64,000 bases of DNA from Methylobacterium iners (GCF_022179305.1 NZ_BPQP01000034.1:1-64000); one strand, 5' to 3'. Positions 34,526 through 44,750 are shown, counted from the stretch's first letter. Translations and numbers: made by a program. Notes: generated from the letters alone by a model not told the origin.

Positions 34526-35275
34526 ATGAAGCTTCTGGTGCCCGTGAAGCGGGTTGTCGACTACAACGTCAAGATCCGCGTGAAGGCCGACGGGTCCGGG
34601 GTGGAGCTCGCTAACGTCAAGATGTCGATGAACCCCTTCGACGAGATCGCCGTCGAGGAGGCGATCCGCCTGAAGGAGAAGGGCAAGGCCACCGAGATCG
34701 TCGCCGTCTCGATCGGGCCGCAGCAGGCGCAGGAGACCCTGCGCACGGCGCTCGCCATGGGGGCGGACCGGGCGATCCTCGTGAAGACCGACGCCCATGT
34801 CGAGCCGCTCGCCGTCGCCAAGATCCTGAAGGCAATCGTCGAGAAGGAGGGCCCTGAGCTCGTCATCCTCGGCAAGCAGGCGATCGACGACGATTCCAAC
34901 CAGACCGGCCAGATGCTGGCCGCGCTGCTCGGCTGGCCGCAGGGCACCTTCGCCTTCAAGGTCGAGTTCGGCGACGGCGCCATCGACGTGACGCGCGAGG
35001 TCGACGGGGGCCTCCAGACGGTCACCCTCAAGCTGCCGGCGATCGTCACGACGGATCTGCGCCTCAACGAGCCGCGCTACGCCAGCCTTCCCAACATCAT
35101 GAAGGCCAAGAAGAAGCCGCTCGAGGAACTCACCCCCGAGGCGCTGGGCGTCGACGTGACGCCGCGCATCAAGGTCCTCAAGACCGTCGAGCCCGCCGGC
35201 CGTAAGGCAGGCGTGAAGGTCGAGTCGGCGGAGGTTCTCGTGCAGAAGCTGAAGGTGGAAGCCGGGGTCATCTGA
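34526..35275 (+). CDS. etfB: Electron transfer flavoprotein beta subunit
   Basis: The 249-residue subunit binds AMP and pairs with EtfA to carry electrons from acyl-CoA dehydrogenases to ETF-ubiquinone oxidoreductase. It shows the start [20 protein letters not shown], the signature [29 protein letters not shown] and the [25 protein letters not shown] nucleotide region. The loop [33 protein letters not shown] is the recognition loop contacting dehydrogenases. etfA follows directly, the universal arrangement. Confidence 0.97.
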   Translation: MKLLVPVKRVVDYNVKIRVKADGSGVELANVKMSMNPFDEIAVEEAIRLKEKGKATEIVAVSIGPQQAQETLRTALAMGADRAILVKTDAHVEPLAVAKILKAIVEKEGPELVILGKQAIDDDSNQTGQMLAALLGWPQGTFAFKVEFGDGAIDVTREVDGGLQTVTLKLPAIVTTDLRLNEPRYASLPNIMKAKKKPLEELTPEALGVDVTPRIKVLKTVEPAGRKAGVKVESAEVLVQKLKVEAGVI

Positions 35276-35343
35276 CCCCACCCGCCGGCATTGTCTCAGG
35301 CCCGGGGCCCCGGGCGATCCAGGTTCGAGGTTTTGAGAACAGC

Positions 35344-36291
35344 ATGGCTACCCTCCTCCTCATCGAGCACGAGAACGGCGCCGTCCGCGATGCGAGCCAG
35401 AAGGCGCTCAGCGCCGCGGTCCAGCTCGGCGGGCCCGTCCACGCGCTGGTGCTCGGCACCGGCAGCCGCCCGGCAGCGGACGCGACCGCCAAGCTCGAAG
35501 GCCTGGAGAAGGTGCTGGTGTCGGAAGACGCCGCCTTCGATCACCTGCTCGCCGAGCCTACCGCCGCGCTGATCGCCGCGGTCGCCGAGCCCTACGACGT
35601 CGTCATCGCGGCGGCCTCGACCACGGGCAAGAACGTGCTTCCCCGCGTCGCCGCTCTCCTCGACGTCGCACAGATCTCCGACATCATCTCCGTGGTCTCG
35701 CCGGACACCTTCGAGCGGCCGATTTATGCCGGGAACGCGATCCAGACCGTGCAGGCGGGCGCCGGCAAGAAGGTGATCACGGTGCGCACCGCCGCCTTCA
35801 AGCCGGCGGCCGAGGGCGGCGCGGCCCCCGTCGAGGCGCTGCAGGCGGCGGCCCCGGCAGCGGGCGGCTCCACCTTCAAGGGCGAGGAGATCGCCAAGTC
35901 CGATCGCCCCGAGCTCGCAGCGGCGCGGATCATCGTTTCGGGCGGCCGCTCGCTCGGCTCGGCCGAGAAGTTCAAGGAGCTGATCGAGCCGCTGGCCGAC
36001 ACCCTCGGCGCGGCGGTGGGAGCCTCGCGCGCGGCGGTCGATGCCGGCTACGCGCCGAACGACTGGCAGGTCGGCCAGACCGGCAAGGTCGTGGCGCCGG
36101 ACCTCTACGTCGCGGTCGGCATCTCGGGCGCCATCCAGCACTTGGCCGGCATGAAGGATTCCAAGGTCATCGTTGCCATCAACAAGGACGAGGACGCGCC
36201 GATCTTCCAGGTGGCGGATTACGGCCTCGTCGGCGACCTCTTCCAGGTGGTGCCCGCGCTCCAAAGCGAACTCGCCAAGGCGAAGGGCTGA
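35344..36291 (+). CDS. etfA: Electron transfer flavoprotein alpha subunit
   Basis: The 315-residue FAD-binding subunit has an N-terminal domain ([13 protein letters not shown]) and the middle segment [30 protein letters not shown]. The C-terminal FAD domain includes [60 protein letters not shown] and [24 protein letters not shown]. The length is normal. It lies 68 bp after etfB on the same strand and should be co-transcribed. Confidence 0.97.
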   Translation: MATLLLIEHENGAVRDASQKALSAAVQLGGPVHALVLGTGSRPAADATAKLEGLEKVLVSEDAAFDHLLAEPTAALIAAVAEPYDVVIAAASTTGKNVLPRVAALLDVAQISDIISVVSPDTFERPIYAGNAIQTVQAGAGKKVITVRTAAFKPAAEGGAAPVEALQAAAPAAGGSTFKGEEIAKSDRPELAAARIIVSGGRSLGSAEKFKELIEPLADTLGAAVGASRAAVDAGYAPNDWQVGQTGKVVAPDLYVAVGISGAIQHLAGMKDSKVIVAINKDEDAPIFQVADYGLVGDLFQVVPALQSELAKAKG

Positions 36292-36492
36292 CGGCAAGGA
36301 ATTGAAAGGGGTCGCTCGGGCCTCCCGGGCGGCGCCGATCATGCATTTTACGCAGGCCGGCGGGCTGCACCTGGGCGTGGAAATGCTCTAAGACACTTTT
36401 GCGATGCGATATGGACGGCGTGGTCGCCTCTGTCGCGAGCAAAAGCGTTCCGCGGCCGATCGGGGCCGTGCGTCGGGGGTGCGGTTCAAGCG

Positions 36493-37374
36493 ATGGGTAT
36501 CGATATCACGACGGTCGGCATCGTCGGCGCCGGTCAGATGGGCAGCGGCATCGCCCATGTCTGCGCCATGGCGGGCCTCGACGTTCGACTAAACGATCGG
36601 GAGCGGGAGCGGCTCGAGAGCGGCCTCGCCACGATCGACGGCAACCTCGCGCGCCAAGTCGCGAAGGGCACGATCAGCGACGAGCAGCGCCGCAGCGCGA
36701 TGGGGCGGATCCTGCCCGCCCATGCCTATGACGACCTCGCGCCCTGCGACCTCGTCATCGAGGCGGCGACCGAGGACGAGGCCACGAAGCGCAAGATCTT
36801 CGGGACATTGTGCGCGTCGCTGAAGCCGGACGCGATCATCGCGACGAACACGTCGTCGATCTCGATCACCCGGCTAGCCGCGGCGACCGACCGGCCCGAG
36901 CGCTTCATCGGCATCCATTTCATGAACCCGGTTCCGGTGATGCAGCTCGTCGAGCTGATCCGCGGCATCGCGACGGAAGATCCGACCTATGAGTCGGCTA
37001 AGGCGTTCATCGCCAAGCTCGGCAAGACCTCGACGATGTCCGAGGATTTCCCGGCCTTCATCGTCAACCGCATCCTGCTGCCGATGATCAACGAGGCGAT
37101 CTACACGCTCTACGAGGGTGTTGGCTCGGTGGAGGCGATCGATACGGCGATGAAGCTCGGGGCCAACCACCCGATGGGGCCGCTGCAGCTCGCCGACTTC
37201 ATCGGCCTCGACACGTGCTTGTCGGTGATGCAGGTGCTCTACGAGGGCTTGGCGGATTCGAAGTACCGCCCCTGCCCACTCCTCGTGAAATACGTCGAGG
37301 CCGGCTGGCTCGGCCGGAAGTCGAAGCGCGGCTTCTACGATTACCGCGGCGAAACGCCCGTACCGACCCGCTAG
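36493..37374 (+). CDS. hbd: 3-hydroxybutyryl-CoA dehydrogenase
   Basis: The 293-residue NAD(P)-dependent enzyme oxidises 3-hydroxyacyl-CoA to 3-ketoacyl-CoA. It has the Rossmann motif VGAGQMGSGIAHVCAM at about residues 11-26, catalytic His in FIGIHFMNPVPVM, and the signature DFPAFIVNRILLPMINEAIYTLYEGV. The C-terminal part has the dimer domain MGPLQLADFIGLDTCLSVM. A single domain without an enoyl-CoA hydratase fusion indicates the short Hbd/PaaH type. It follows etfA by 200 bp. It may serve the ethylmalonyl-CoA or polyhydroxybutyrate routes. Confidence 0.93.
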   Translation: MGIDITTVGIVGAGQMGSGIAHVCAMAGLDVRLNDRERERLESGLATIDGNLARQVAKGTISDEQRRSAMGRILPAHAYDDLAPCDLVIEAATEDEATKRKIFGTLCASLKPDAIIATNTSSISITRLAAATDRPERFIGIHFMNPVPVMQLVELIRGIATEDPTYESAKAFIAKLGKTSTMSEDFPAFIVNRILLPMINEAIYTLYEGVGSVEAIDTAMKLGANHPMGPLQLADFIGLDTCLSVMQVLYEGLADSKYRPCPLLVKYVEAGWLGRKSKRGFYDYRGETPVPTR

Positions 37375-37398
37375 GCGGATCGATACGGACGCGACACG

Positions 37399-37698
37399 TC
37401 ACTTTTGGTTGGGGTTGGCCGTCGGCTGAGCGGGCGACGGATAGTTCGGGTTCGCCGCCGGGACGTTGCCGCTGTTGGAGGACGGCGCGCTGGTGCCGCC
37501 ATTGACCGAGCCCGTGACCTCGCCGCGCGAGGCATCCTGGCTCCTGGAGGCGTTGTCTTTCGGCGATTGCGCGCCCTGCCACGTCATGAGGCCGGTGATG
37601 GCAACGGCGAGCAATGCGAGGCTGGCGAGCAGGACGTAGAGCACCGGCTTGCCCTTGGCGCCCTGGCGGGCCTCCTGTTCCGGAAGAATCTCTGGCAT
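37399..37698 (-). CDS. Single-pass membrane protein with low-complexity tail
   Basis: The 99-residue protein has a short cytoplasmic N-terminus (MPEILPEQEARQGAKGK), one membrane helix (PVLYVLLASLALLAVAITGLM), and a Ser/Asn/Pro-rich tail that is probably periplasmic and disordered. No family is recognised. An ATG four codons upstream is possible. It is convergent with hbd. Confidence 0.65.
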   Translation of the reverse strand: MPEILPEQEARQGAKGKPVLYVLLASLALLAVAITGLMTWQGAQSPKDNASRSQDASRGEVTGSVNGGTSAPSSNSGNVPAANPNYPSPAQPTANPNQK

Positions 37699-37821
37699 CT
37701 GCAACCCCATCTGATGAGCCCTGTCAGGGCACGCGTGACTAGCCGACGCAGGACGCGTCGAGATGGTCGGAAACGCCGCGCTTGCGATCGGAGTTCCTGT
37801 CGGACGGGGCTTCGGCGCCTC

Positions 37822-38835
37822 TCAGCGCCCCGTGATCAGCATGATCTTGCCGAGATGCGCGCTCGATTCCATGAGCGCATGGGCCTGCGCCGCCTCCTCA
37901 AGCGGAAAGGTCGCATGGATGACGGGTTTCATCCGGCCGTCCTCGAGGTAGGGCCAGATCTCGCGCCGCAGCCCCTCGGCGATGCCGGCCTTGTCGGCGT
38001 TCGGGCGGGCGCGAAGGGTCGAGCCGGTGAAGGTGAGGCGCTTGATCATGATCGGCGTCATGCTGAAGCCCTCGGCCTTGTAGCCCTGCATGAAGGCGAT
38101 CTGGACGAGGCGGCCTTCCACCGCCAGGGCGGCGAGATTGCGGGCGAGGTAGGGCGCGCCGACCATGTCGAGGATGACGTCGACGCCGCGCCCCTCGGTG
38201 AGCCGCTTCGCCTCCTCCGCGAAGTCGGCCTCTCGGTAGTTGATGGCGGCGTCCGCCCCGAGCGAGCGGCAGAACTCGCATTTCTCCGCCGAGCCGGCCG
38301 TCGCAAACACCCGAGCGCCTTGGAGCTTCGCCATCTGGATCGCGGTCGAGCCGATGCCGCTCGAACCGCCGTGGACGAGGAAGCTCTCCCCAGGCTTCAG
38401 CCGTCCGCGCTCGATCACGTTGCTGTAGACGGTGAAATAGGTCTCCGGCAGGCCCGCGGCCTCGATGAGCGAGAGGGGGCCTGGACGGGGCAGGCACTGA
38501 GCGGCCTCGGCAATCGCGAACTCGGCATAGCCGCCGCTGATCACCAGGGCGCAGACCTCGTCCCCGATGGCGAGTTCGTCCGCACCATCGCCGAGCGCCA
38601 CGATCCGGCCGGCGATCTCGAGACCCGGAACCTCCGTCGCGCCCTTCGGCGGCGGGTAGAGGCCGGCCCGCTGCATCACGTCGGGCCGGTTCACGCCCGC
38701 CGCGGCGACCTCGATCAGCACCTGGCCGGGTCCCGGCCGCGGCACCGGCGCGGTCTCCACCGCAATCACCTCTGGGCCGCCAGAGCCCGCAAAGCGGATC
38801 TGGCGCATGGTCTCGGGGAGGTTGGGCCGCGCCAT
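37822..38835 (-). CDS. NAD(P)H:quinone oxidoreductase, zinc-independent MDR family
   Basis: The 337-residue medium-chain dehydrogenase/reductase is of the zeta-crystallin/PIG3 type. It has N-terminal MRQIRFAGSGGPEVIAVETAPVP, the GVNRPDVMQRAGLYPPP substrate region and the GDEVCAL loop. The coenzyme domain has LVHGGSSGIGSTAIQMAKLQGARVFATAGS (AXXGXXG-type) and INYREADFAEEAKRLTEGRGVDVILDMVG. Zinc-binding cysteines are absent, as in the quinone oxidoreductase branch. The ATG at 38835 has a strong GGAGA seven bases upstream. Confidence 0.88.
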   Translation of the reverse strand: MARPNLPETMRQIRFAGSGGPEVIAVETAPVPRPGPGQVLIEVAAAGVNRPDVMQRAGLYPPPKGATEVPGLEIAGRIVALGDGADELAIGDEVCALVISGGYAEFAIAEAAQCLPRPGPLSLIEAAGLPETYFTVYSNVIERGRLKPGESFLVHGGSSGIGSTAIQMAKLQGARVFATAGSAEKCEFCRSLGADAAINYREADFAEEAKRLTEGRGVDVILDMVGAPYLARNLAALAVEGRLVQIAFMQGYKAEGFSMTPIMIKRLTFTGSTLRARPNADKAGIAEGLRREIWPYLEDGRMKPVIHATFPLEEAAQAHALMESSAHLGKIMLITGR

Positions 38836-39061
38836 CGAATTTCTCCTTGAAGCAGGTGCCGTCTTCGCGGGCTCAGGTCCTGCTGGCAAGTGCGGTGAGA
38901 CAGATCACGCCGCTTCGTCGCCAGCCACATAGATCAAACTTCTCACCCGTGCCGGCGCACGGCTTCCGCTGGCACAAGCTCATCCAAGATCCGCGCTGCT
39001 GGTCGCGTTTGTGCAATCCAGGATGGCCCGGTTAGGATGCGGATCAGAACAGGAATGCACG

Positions 39062-39295
39062 ATGACAAAGCTTCTCGAGCAGGCGGTCGAGGCCATCCGC
39101 CGGATGCCGCCTGCCGAACAGGACACGATCGCTCAGGCCATGCTGAGCTTGGCCAAGATCGGTGAACCTCTGGATATCGAAGAGGAGCATCGCGCCGCGG
39201 TGATGGAAGGCATCGCGCAGGCTGAACGCGGCGAGTTCGTCGAAGGCACCGCCAGGGAAGTCGTCGCCCGCGCGTTCCGGCGCGCCCGCGGGTGA
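39062..39295 (+). CDS. Putative antitoxin of ParE-type module
   Basis: The 77-residue protein (MTKLLEQAVEAIRRMPPAEQDTIAQAML, then HRAAVMEGIAQAERGEFVEGT) resembles addiction-module antitoxins that precede RelE/ParE toxins. The EGIAQAERGEFV segment near the C-terminus is a frequent toxin-wrapping element. Its stop overlaps the toxin start (GTGA), which supports coupled expression and autoregulation. Confidence 0.8.
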   Translation: MTKLLEQAVEAIRRMPPAEQDTIAQAMLSLAKIGEPLDIEEEHRAAVMEGIAQAERGEFVEGTAREVVARAFRRARG

Positions 39296-39573
39296 GACTT
39301 CGGCTTACTCCGCGTGCGGAAAGCGAACTCGTGGAGATTGCATCCTACCTTGTCGTTCGAAATCCGCATGGCGCCAAGCGCGTCGAGGAGGCATTGCAGG
39401 AAGCCTTCGACCTCATCGCGTCCTATCCGGAGGTAGGCCGCAAGTTGGGTGACGGGGTCCGCCGCTTCGCCCTGCCTCGTTATCCCTATCTCATCTTCTA
39501 CCGAATACGTGAGGCTGGCGACGAAGTGGACGTCTTCACGGTGCGTCACGCGGCGCGACGTGAGGAGCGTTGA
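39292..39573 (+). CDS. RelE/ParE-family toxin
   Basis: The 93-residue protein has the plasmid stabilisation/ParE fold pattern: RLTPRAESELVEIASYLVVRNPHGAKRVEEALQEAF, then YPEVGRKLGDGVRRFALPRYPYLIFYRI and DVFTVRHAARR. The Y-L-I-F-Y-R-I strand and the final VRHAAR are characteristic. Members poison gyrase (ParE) or cleave mRNA (RelE); sequence alone does not decide, though the LPRYPYLIFYR block favours ParE. The GTG start lies inside the antitoxin stop. Confidence 0.88.
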   Translation: MRLRLTPRAESELVEIASYLVVRNPHGAKRVEEALQEAFDLIASYPEVGRKLGDGVRRFALPRYPYLIFYRIREAGDEVDVFTVRHAARREER

Positions 39574-39601
39574 CGTTCGCTCAATCCAGCCACGAGATCA
39601 C

Positions 39602-40240
39602 CTACCGCGTCCCGTACATCCGGTCCCCCGCATCCCCCAGCCCCGGCACGATGTAGCCGTGGTCGTTGAGGTGGCTGTCGATTGCCGCCGTCCAGACGGG
39701 GACTTCCGGATGCACGCTCTGCAGCCGCGCGATGCCCTCGGGGGCGGCGAGCAGGCAGACGAAGCGGAGGTCGCGGGCGCCGCGCTGCTTCAGCAGGTCG
39801 ATCGCGGCCACTGCCGAGTTCGCTGTGGCGAGCATGGGGTCGAGCACCAGCACGGTGCGGTCGGCGAGGTCGGAGGGCGCCTTGAAGTAATATTCCACCG
39901 CCTGGAGCGTGTCGGGATCGCGGTAGAGGCCGACATGGGCGACGCGGGCGGAGGGCACCAGCGAGAGCATGCCGTCGAGGAAGCCGACGCCGGCGCGCAG
40001 AATCGGCGCCAGGACGAGCTTCTTGCCCGCGATCTGCGGCGCCTCCATCGCCTGGATCGGCGTCTCGATGGTCACGGTCTCGAGCGGCAGGTCGCGGGTC
40101 ACCTCGTAGGCGAGCAGCATCCCGATCTCGTTGAGGATCTGGCGGAAACCCTTGGTCGAGCGGGCCTTGTCGCGCAGCAAAGTCAGCTTGTGCTGAACGA
40201 GGGGGTGGTCGACCACCCGGACCGAGGCCGTGCCCTGCAT
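39602..40240 (-). CDS. upp: Uracil phosphoribosyltransferase
   Basis: The 212-residue enzyme salvages uracil to UMP with PRPP. It has [41 protein letters not shown] at the N-terminus, [18 protein letters not shown], the PRPP loop [21 protein letters not shown] and the C-terminal [16 protein letters not shown] uracil-binding block. The ATG at 40240 matches the family start. deoB of nucleoside salvage lies 1.6 kb away on the same strand, separated by regulator genes. Confidence 0.96.
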   Translation of the reverse strand: MQGTASVRVVDHPLVQHKLTLLRDKARSTKGFRQILNEIGMLLAYEVTRDLPLETVTIETPIQAMEAPQIAGKKLVLAPILRAGVGFLDGMLSLVPSARVAHVGLYRDPDTLQAVEYYFKAPSDLADRTVLVLDPMLATANSAVAAIDLLKQRGARDLRFVCLLAAPEGIARLQSVHPEVPVWTAAIDSHLNDHGYIVPGLGDAGDRMYGTR

Positions 40241-40332
40241 GGATGCGCTCCCGCCCGGCCGGGGAGAGGCGAGACCGGGGTCCCGCTTGTAGACCACCCT
40301 TCCGCATCGGGCGAAAGCGGGGACGGAGCGCC

Positions 40333-40364
40333 AAAAAAGGCTCCCCGCCTCGCGGCAGGGAGCC
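40333..40364 (-). terminator. Rho-independent terminator after DUF2852 gene
   Basis: Reading the minus strand, GGCTCCC and GGGAGCC pair around an inner GC-rich loop and are followed directly by TTTTTT. It separates the DUF2852 gene from the downstream upp gene. Confidence 0.9.
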
Positions 40365-40387
40365 CGGTCGTTCGGCCTTGAACGCGC

Positions 40388-40849
40388 TCAGACGTCGACG
40401 GGCGAGCCGTCGCGGGTCTCCGAACGACGCTTGGCCATGAAGGCGTCAAACTGCTCGCGGTCCTTGGCCCGCTTCAGCTCTTCGACGAAGGCGGCGAAGG
40501 CCCGGCTCTCCTCCTCCAGCGCACGGCGCTGGGCGACGAGACGCTCGATCTCGGCGCGGCGATAGGCGTCGAAGGCGAGGTTGCCGGTGCTGCCGCTCGC
40601 GGCCTCGAAGGCGGCCGCGAAGCGCGACTTGCGGGCGCCGCTCGCCAGCGACGATCCGCGGCCGACGAGGCCGCGCATCTCGGCCAGGGCCGGGTAGCCC
40701 GCCACCTTCCAGATGACGTAGCCCAGGGCCAGCGGCCACCAGTAGATGAAGGCAAGCACGATGGCGCCGATCTCGAGGGAACGGCGGGGGAAAGGACCGC
40801 TGCGGCAAGCTTTGCCGGTGGCCCAGGGAGTGGTCGAGGAAAAGCTCAC
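40388..40849 (-). CDS. DUF2852 membrane protein
   Basis: The 153-residue protein has one hydrophobic segment (LEIGAIVLAFIYWWPLALGYVIWKVAGY), a middle basic region, and the family-defining C-terminal helix NLAFDAYRRAEIERLVAQRRALEEESRAFAAFVEELKRAKDREQFDAFMAKRR. It is widespread in Rhizobiales with unknown role. The GTG at 40849 has GGAG at a normal distance. A 21-bp palindrome lies 17 bp upstream, next to a TetR gene, so expression is probably repressed by that regulator. Confidence 0.85.
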   Translation of the reverse strand: MSFSSTTPWATGKACRSGPFPRRSLEIGAIVLAFIYWWPLALGYVIWKVAGYPALAEMRGLVGRGSSLASGARKSRFAAAFEAASGSTGNLAFDAYRRAEIERLVAQRRALEEESRAFAAFVEELKRAKDREQFDAFMAKRRSETRDGSPVDV

Positions 40850-40865
40850 GGCTCACAGCTCCAAT

Positions 40866-40886
40866 GTAAATGTGAACCACATTTAC
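40866..40886. promoter_or_regulatory. Probable TetR operator (21-bp palindrome)
   Basis: Perfect nine-base arms GTAAATGTG and CACATTTAC surround a three-base centre. The site lies between the end of the TetR gene and the DUF2852 start, just ahead of its ribosome binding site, and is AT-rich in an otherwise GC-rich context. The location and symmetry fit a TetR dimer site. It also resembles nothing else in the window. Confidence 0.65.
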
Positions 40887-40919
40887 TTGCGGGTGGGTCT
40901 CGGGCTTTTCAAGGGGCGG

Positions 40920-41561
40920 TCAGGCGCGCGGCCGAGAGGCCGCCCCGTGCACGAGCGCGAGCACGCCGGCGCGCAGCAGCTCGTACTTGTCTGGCACGCC
41001 CGGCCCCTTCGGCAATTGCCCCGCGGCCGAGAGCGTAGCCAGCCCGTGCGAGAGCGCCCAGACTTCGAGCGCGATGAAGCGGGGGTCGACGCCGCCGAAC
41101 CCGTCCGGGAAAGTCGAACGCAGCGCCTCGACGAGGAGATCGAAGGGGCTCGGCCGGGGCGGCTCGTCCGAGCCGGAGGTCCCCGGCGCGAGGCCGGTAC
41201 TGCGGGTCTCGAAGATCGCGGCGTAGTAGCCCGGCTCCTCCTCCGCGAAGGCGAGATAGGCCTCGCCCATACGGGTGAAGCGCTCGAGCGGGGTGCCGCG
41301 GCCGCCGATCGCCTTGGCGAGACGTTCGGCGAGGTCGGTGAAGCCGCGGCCGGCGACCTCCTCCAGCAGGGCCTCGCGCCCACGGAAGTGGCGGTAGAGC
41401 GCGGCGGGCGTGACGCCGACCAGGCGGGCCGCATCGACCAGGGTGAAGCCACCGACGCCACGCTCCGCGATGAAGCGGCGTGCGGCCTCGATCAGCGCCT
41501 CTTTGAGGTTGCCGTGGTGGTAGCTGCGCCTGTCACTTGGTCCGTCCCGCCAGGGTCGCAC
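40920..41561 (-). CDS. TetR-family transcriptional regulator
   Basis: The 213-residue regulator has an N-terminal HTH (NLKEALIEAARRFIAERGVGGFTLVDAARLVGVTPAALYRHFRGREALLEEV) and a helical ligand domain with the WHG-like segment FIALEVWALSHGLATL. It should bind a palindromic operator as a dimer. The best candidate is the 21-bp palindrome 34 bp past its stop, in front of the DUF2852 gene. The inducer is unknown. It starts at GTG. Confidence 0.92.
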   Translation of the reverse strand: MRPWRDGPSDRRSYHHGNLKEALIEAARRFIAERGVGGFTLVDAARLVGVTPAALYRHFRGREALLEEVAGRGFTDLAERLAKAIGGRGTPLERFTRMGEAYLAFAEEEPGYYAAIFETRSTGLAPGTSGSDEPPRPSPFDLLVEALRSTFPDGFGGVDPRFIALEVWALSHGLATLSAAGQLPKGPGVPDKYELLRAGVLALVHGAASRPRA

Positions 41562-41672
41562 GTCTACATCCCCGCACGCATCCGTTCGCTCGCGCGTTCG
41601 GATGCAACCCGCCGACCCCTAGCACGGGTCCGTGCCGTTTCGACTCCGCAGAATCACGCATACCGGCCCGCC

Positions 41673-41864
41673 TCACAGCCGAAAGATCGAACTGGCCGCG
41701 TCGCGAGCCGCGTTCTTCGCCGCCTTCGCGCTCTCCAGACGCTCGATCTCGCTGCGCAGAAGGGCAATCCGCTCGTCGAGATCGGCGACGGACAAGTCGT
41801 CGAGCTTCTGTCCGATCTCGTGCCCAACCAGCCGTCGAACGCGGTACTCCTCCTCATCCTTCAT
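41673..41864 (-). CDS. DUF1192 protein
   Basis: The 63-residue protein ([43 protein letters not shown], then [15 protein letters not shown]) has the DUF1192 pattern of alphaproteobacteria, a short helical protein of unknown role. Its start overlaps the deoB stop by 11 bases, so it is probably translated by coupling from the deoB transcript. Confidence 0.88.
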   Translation of the reverse strand: MKDEEEYRVRRLVGHEIGQKLDDLSVADLDERIALLRSEIERLESAKAAKNAARDAASSIFRL

Positions 41865-43092
41865 GCGATTCCCCCGACCATGCGCGTCCGGCCGCGAGCG
41901 GCGCCAGACCGAGATAATGCGCCGCCTCGGCACCGATATCGGCAAAACTCGCCCGCGCCCCGAGGGTTCGCGATGCGATCCGCGGGCCAAAGGCGAGGAT
42001 GGGCACCTGCTCGCGGGTGTGCTCGGTGCCGGCCCAGGTCGGATCGTTGCCGTGGTCGGCGGTGATCAGGCAGAGGTCGCCCTCGCCCAGCACCGCATGG
42101 ACCTCGGGCAGCCGCGCGTCGAAGGCTTCGAGTTCGGCGGCATAGCCCGGCACGTCGCGGCGATGGCCGTGCTCGGTGTCGAAATCGACGAGGTTGAGAA
42201 AGACGAGGCCGCCCGGCGGCAGGTCGCGGAAGGCCGCCAGCGCCGCGTCGAGGCAGGCGGCGTTACCGATCGCCTTGATCTCCCGGCCGGTATTGCGGTG
42301 GGCGAAGATGTCGCCGATCTTGCCGACGCTCACGACAGCGCGGCCCTCCGCGGCGAGCCGGTCGAGCAGGGTTTCGCCAGGCGGCTCGGTCGAAAAATCC
42401 CGGCGGTGCCCGGTGCGCCGGAAACCCGCCTCGGTCGAGCCGATGAAGGGCCGCGCGATGACGCGCCCGACACGGTAGCCGTCGCAGAGCTCGCGGGCGA
42501 CCTCGCAGAGGTCGTAGAGCCGCTCCAGCCCGAAACTCTCCTCGTGGGCCGCGATCTGGAAGACGCTGTCGGCCGAGGTGTAGCAGATCGGCTTGCCGGT
42601 CCGGACATGCTCCGGCCCCAGGCGCTCGACGATGGCGGCGCCGGCCGCGTGGCAATCGCCCAGGATTCCGGGCAGGCCGCCTCGAGCGATCAGGGCCTCG
42701 ATCAGTTCCGGCGGGAAGGCCGGCCGGGTGTCGGGAAAGTAGGTCCAGGGTTCGAGCACCGGCAGCCCGGCGATCTCCCAGTGGCCGGAGGGCGTATCCT
42801 TGCCGGCGGCGGTCTCGATCGCATGGCCAAAGGCGGCGCGAAGGGGGTCTGAGGGAGCAAGGCCCGGCGGGATGCGTCCCGTGGCGCCCTCGGCGGCGAG
42901 GCCGAGCCCGAGTTCGGCGAGGTGGGGCAGCTTGAGGGGACCCGCGCGAAGCCCCGCGCGGTCGCCCTCCCCACGGGCACAGGCCTCGGCGATATGGCCG
43001 AGGGTGTCGGCTCCGGCATCGCCGTAGCGATCCGCGTCGGGTGCACCGCCGATTCCAACGGAATCCAGCACGATGAGGAGAACGCGGGCCAT
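41854..43092 (-). CDS. deoB: Phosphopentomutase
   Basis: The 412-residue alkaline-phosphatase-superfamily enzyme interconverts ribose/deoxyribose 1- and 5-phosphates. Metal-binding segments are visible: [30 protein letters not shown] at the start, [15 protein letters not shown] with the phosphorylated threonine, [17 protein letters not shown], and near the C-terminus [17 protein letters not shown] and [24 protein letters not shown]. It starts 5 bp after the yejF stop and overlaps the DUF1192 gene. Confidence 0.96.
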   Translation of the reverse strand: MARVLLIVLDSVGIGGAPDADRYGDAGADTLGHIAEACARGEGDRAGLRAGPLKLPHLAELGLGLAAEGATGRIPPGLAPSDPLRAAFGHAIETAAGKDTPSGHWEIAGLPVLEPWTYFPDTRPAFPPELIEALIARGGLPGILGDCHAAGAAIVERLGPEHVRTGKPICYTSADSVFQIAAHEESFGLERLYDLCEVARELCDGYRVGRVIARPFIGSTEAGFRRTGHRRDFSTEPPGETLLDRLAAEGRAVVSVGKIGDIFAHRNTGREIKAIGNAACLDAALAAFRDLPPGGLVFLNLVDFDTEHGHRRDVPGYAAELEAFDARLPEVHAVLGEGDLCLITADHGNDPTWAGTEHTREQVPILAFGPRIASRTLGARASFADIGAEAAHYLGLAPLAAGRAWSGESHEG

Positions 43093-43097
43093 CGCGC

Positions 43098-44750
43098 TCA
43101 GGCCGGGACCGGGTCTTCGACGGTCTCGCTCGCCAGGTCGAAGGCGGCCGCGAACAGGGCGCGGGTGTACTCGGTCTTGGGCGCGGTGAAGATCGCGTCG
43201 GCGGAGCCTTCCTCGACGACGACGCCGTTCTGCATGACGAGAACGTAGTTCGCGAGCGCCCGCACCACCTTGAGGTCGTGGCTGATGAAGAGGTAGGCGA
43301 GCCCGCGCTCGCGCTGCAGATCGCGCAGCAGCGTCACGATCTGCGCCTGGACCGAGCGGTCGAGCGCCGAGGTCGGCTCGTCCAGCACGACGAAGCGGGG
43401 CTTGAGCACGATCGCGCGGGCGATGGCGATGCGTTGGCGCTGGCCGCCGGAGAACTCGTGCGGGTAGCGGTCCATCGTCGCCGGATCGAGGCCGACATCC
43501 TGGAGGGCCTTGGCGACGATCGCGGTGCGCTCGGCCCGGGACTTCGCCGCGCCTTGGACGACGAGCCCCTCCGCGACGATGTCGGAGACGGTCATGCGCG
43601 GCGAGAGCGAGCCGTAGGGGTCCTGGAAGACCACCTGCATGTCGCGGCGCACGGGCCGCATGGCCCCTGGCGTGAAGCCCTCGATGGAGCGCCCGAGGAA
43701 GACGATCGGGCCCTCGCTGCCCGTCAGCCGCAGGAGCGCGAGGCCGAGCGTCGTCTTGCCCGAGCCGGATTCGCCGACGACGCCGACCGTCTCGCCGGCG
43801 CGAACCCTGAGGGCGACGCCGTTCACGGCCTTCACGTGGCCGGTGGTGCGCCGCAGCAGGCCCTCGCGGATCGGGAACCAGACCTTGAGCGGCCCGGCCT
43901 CCAGCAGGTTCTTGGCCTCCGCCGGGACCGGGTTGGCGCGGCCCTTCGGCTCCGAGGCGATGAGCCGGCGGGTGTATTCGTGGCTCGGCCGCGAAAAGAT
44001 CTCCGCGACGGGGCCGGCCTCGACGATCCGGCCCTGGAGCATCACGCAGACGCGGTCCGCGATCCGCTGCACGATGCCGAGATCGTGGGTGATGAACAGC
44101 ATCGCCATGCCGAGCCGCTTCTGCAGGTCGGCGAGCAGTGTCAGGATCTGGGCCTGGACGGTGACGTCGAGGGCCGTCGTCGGCTCGTCGGCGACGAGGA
44201 GGTCCGGCTCGCAGGCGAGCGCCATCGCGATCATCACGCGCTGGCGCTGCCCGCCCGAGAGCTCGTGCGGATAGGCGCCGAGCCGCCGCTCGGCGTCGCG
44301 AAGCCCCACGAGATCGAGGAGCTCGAGGATCCGCGCCCGCGCCGGCCGGCCCGTGAGGCCGCGATGGATCTGCAGCACCTCGCCGATCTGCCTCTGGATC
44401 GTGTGCAGCGGGTTCAGCGAGGTCATCGGCTCCTGGAACACCATGGTGATGTCCGCACCGCGGATCTCGCGCAGCCGCCGCTCGCTCAAGGACAGGATAT
44501 CCTCGCCCCGGAACAGGATCTTTCCGCCCGGGTGGTGGGCCGCGCCGTCGAGGAGCCGCAGGATCGAGAGCGCCGTCACCGACTTGCCGGAGCCGGATTC
44601 GCCGACGAGGGCCAGCGTCTCGCCCTTCGCGATCGAGAAGCTGACCCGGTCAACCGCCAGCGTGTCGCCGCGCTCCCGCGAGCGGAAGGCGACCGACAGA
44701 TCCTGGACTTCGAGCAGTTGGGTGGGCGGCACCTTGGCGGTCATCGGCAT
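43098..44750 (-). CDS. yejF: Fused oligopeptide/microcin C ABC transporter ATPase (YejF type)
   Basis: The 550-residue protein has two ATPase domains in tandem. The first has Walker [14 protein letters not shown], signature [16 protein letters not shown] and Walker [13 protein letters not shown]. The second has [29 protein letters not shown] and [12 protein letters not shown]. The first domain ends in the [14 protein letters not shown] block typical of oligopeptide transporters. Permease and binding-protein genes are absent nearby, so it is separated from its partners. The ATG at 44750 or 44744 is possible. Confidence 0.92.
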   Translation of the reverse strand: MPMTAKVPPTQLLEVQDLSVAFRSRERGDTLAVDRVSFSIAKGETLALVGESGSGKSVTALSILRLLDGAAHHPGGKILFRGEDILSLSERRLREIRGADITMVFQEPMTSLNPLHTIQRQIGEVLQIHRGLTGRPARARILELLDLVGLRDAERRLGAYPHELSGGQRQRVMIAMALACEPDLLVADEPTTALDVTVQAQILTLLADLQKRLGMAMLFITHDLGIVQRIADRVCVMLQGRIVEAGPVAEIFSRPSHEYTRRLIASEPKGRANPVPAEAKNLLEAGPLKVWFPIREGLLRRTTGHVKAVNGVALRVRAGETVGVVGESGSGKTTLGLALLRLTGSEGPIVFLGRSIEGFTPGAMRPVRRDMQVVFQDPYGSLSPRMTVSDIVAEGLVVQGAAKSRAERTAIVAKALQDVGLDPATMDRYPHEFSGGQRQRIAIARAIVLKPRFVVLDEPTSALDRSVQAQIVTLLRDLQRERGLAYLFISHDLKVVRALANYVLVMQNGVVVEEGSADAIFTAPKTEYTRALFAAAFDLASETVEDPVPA

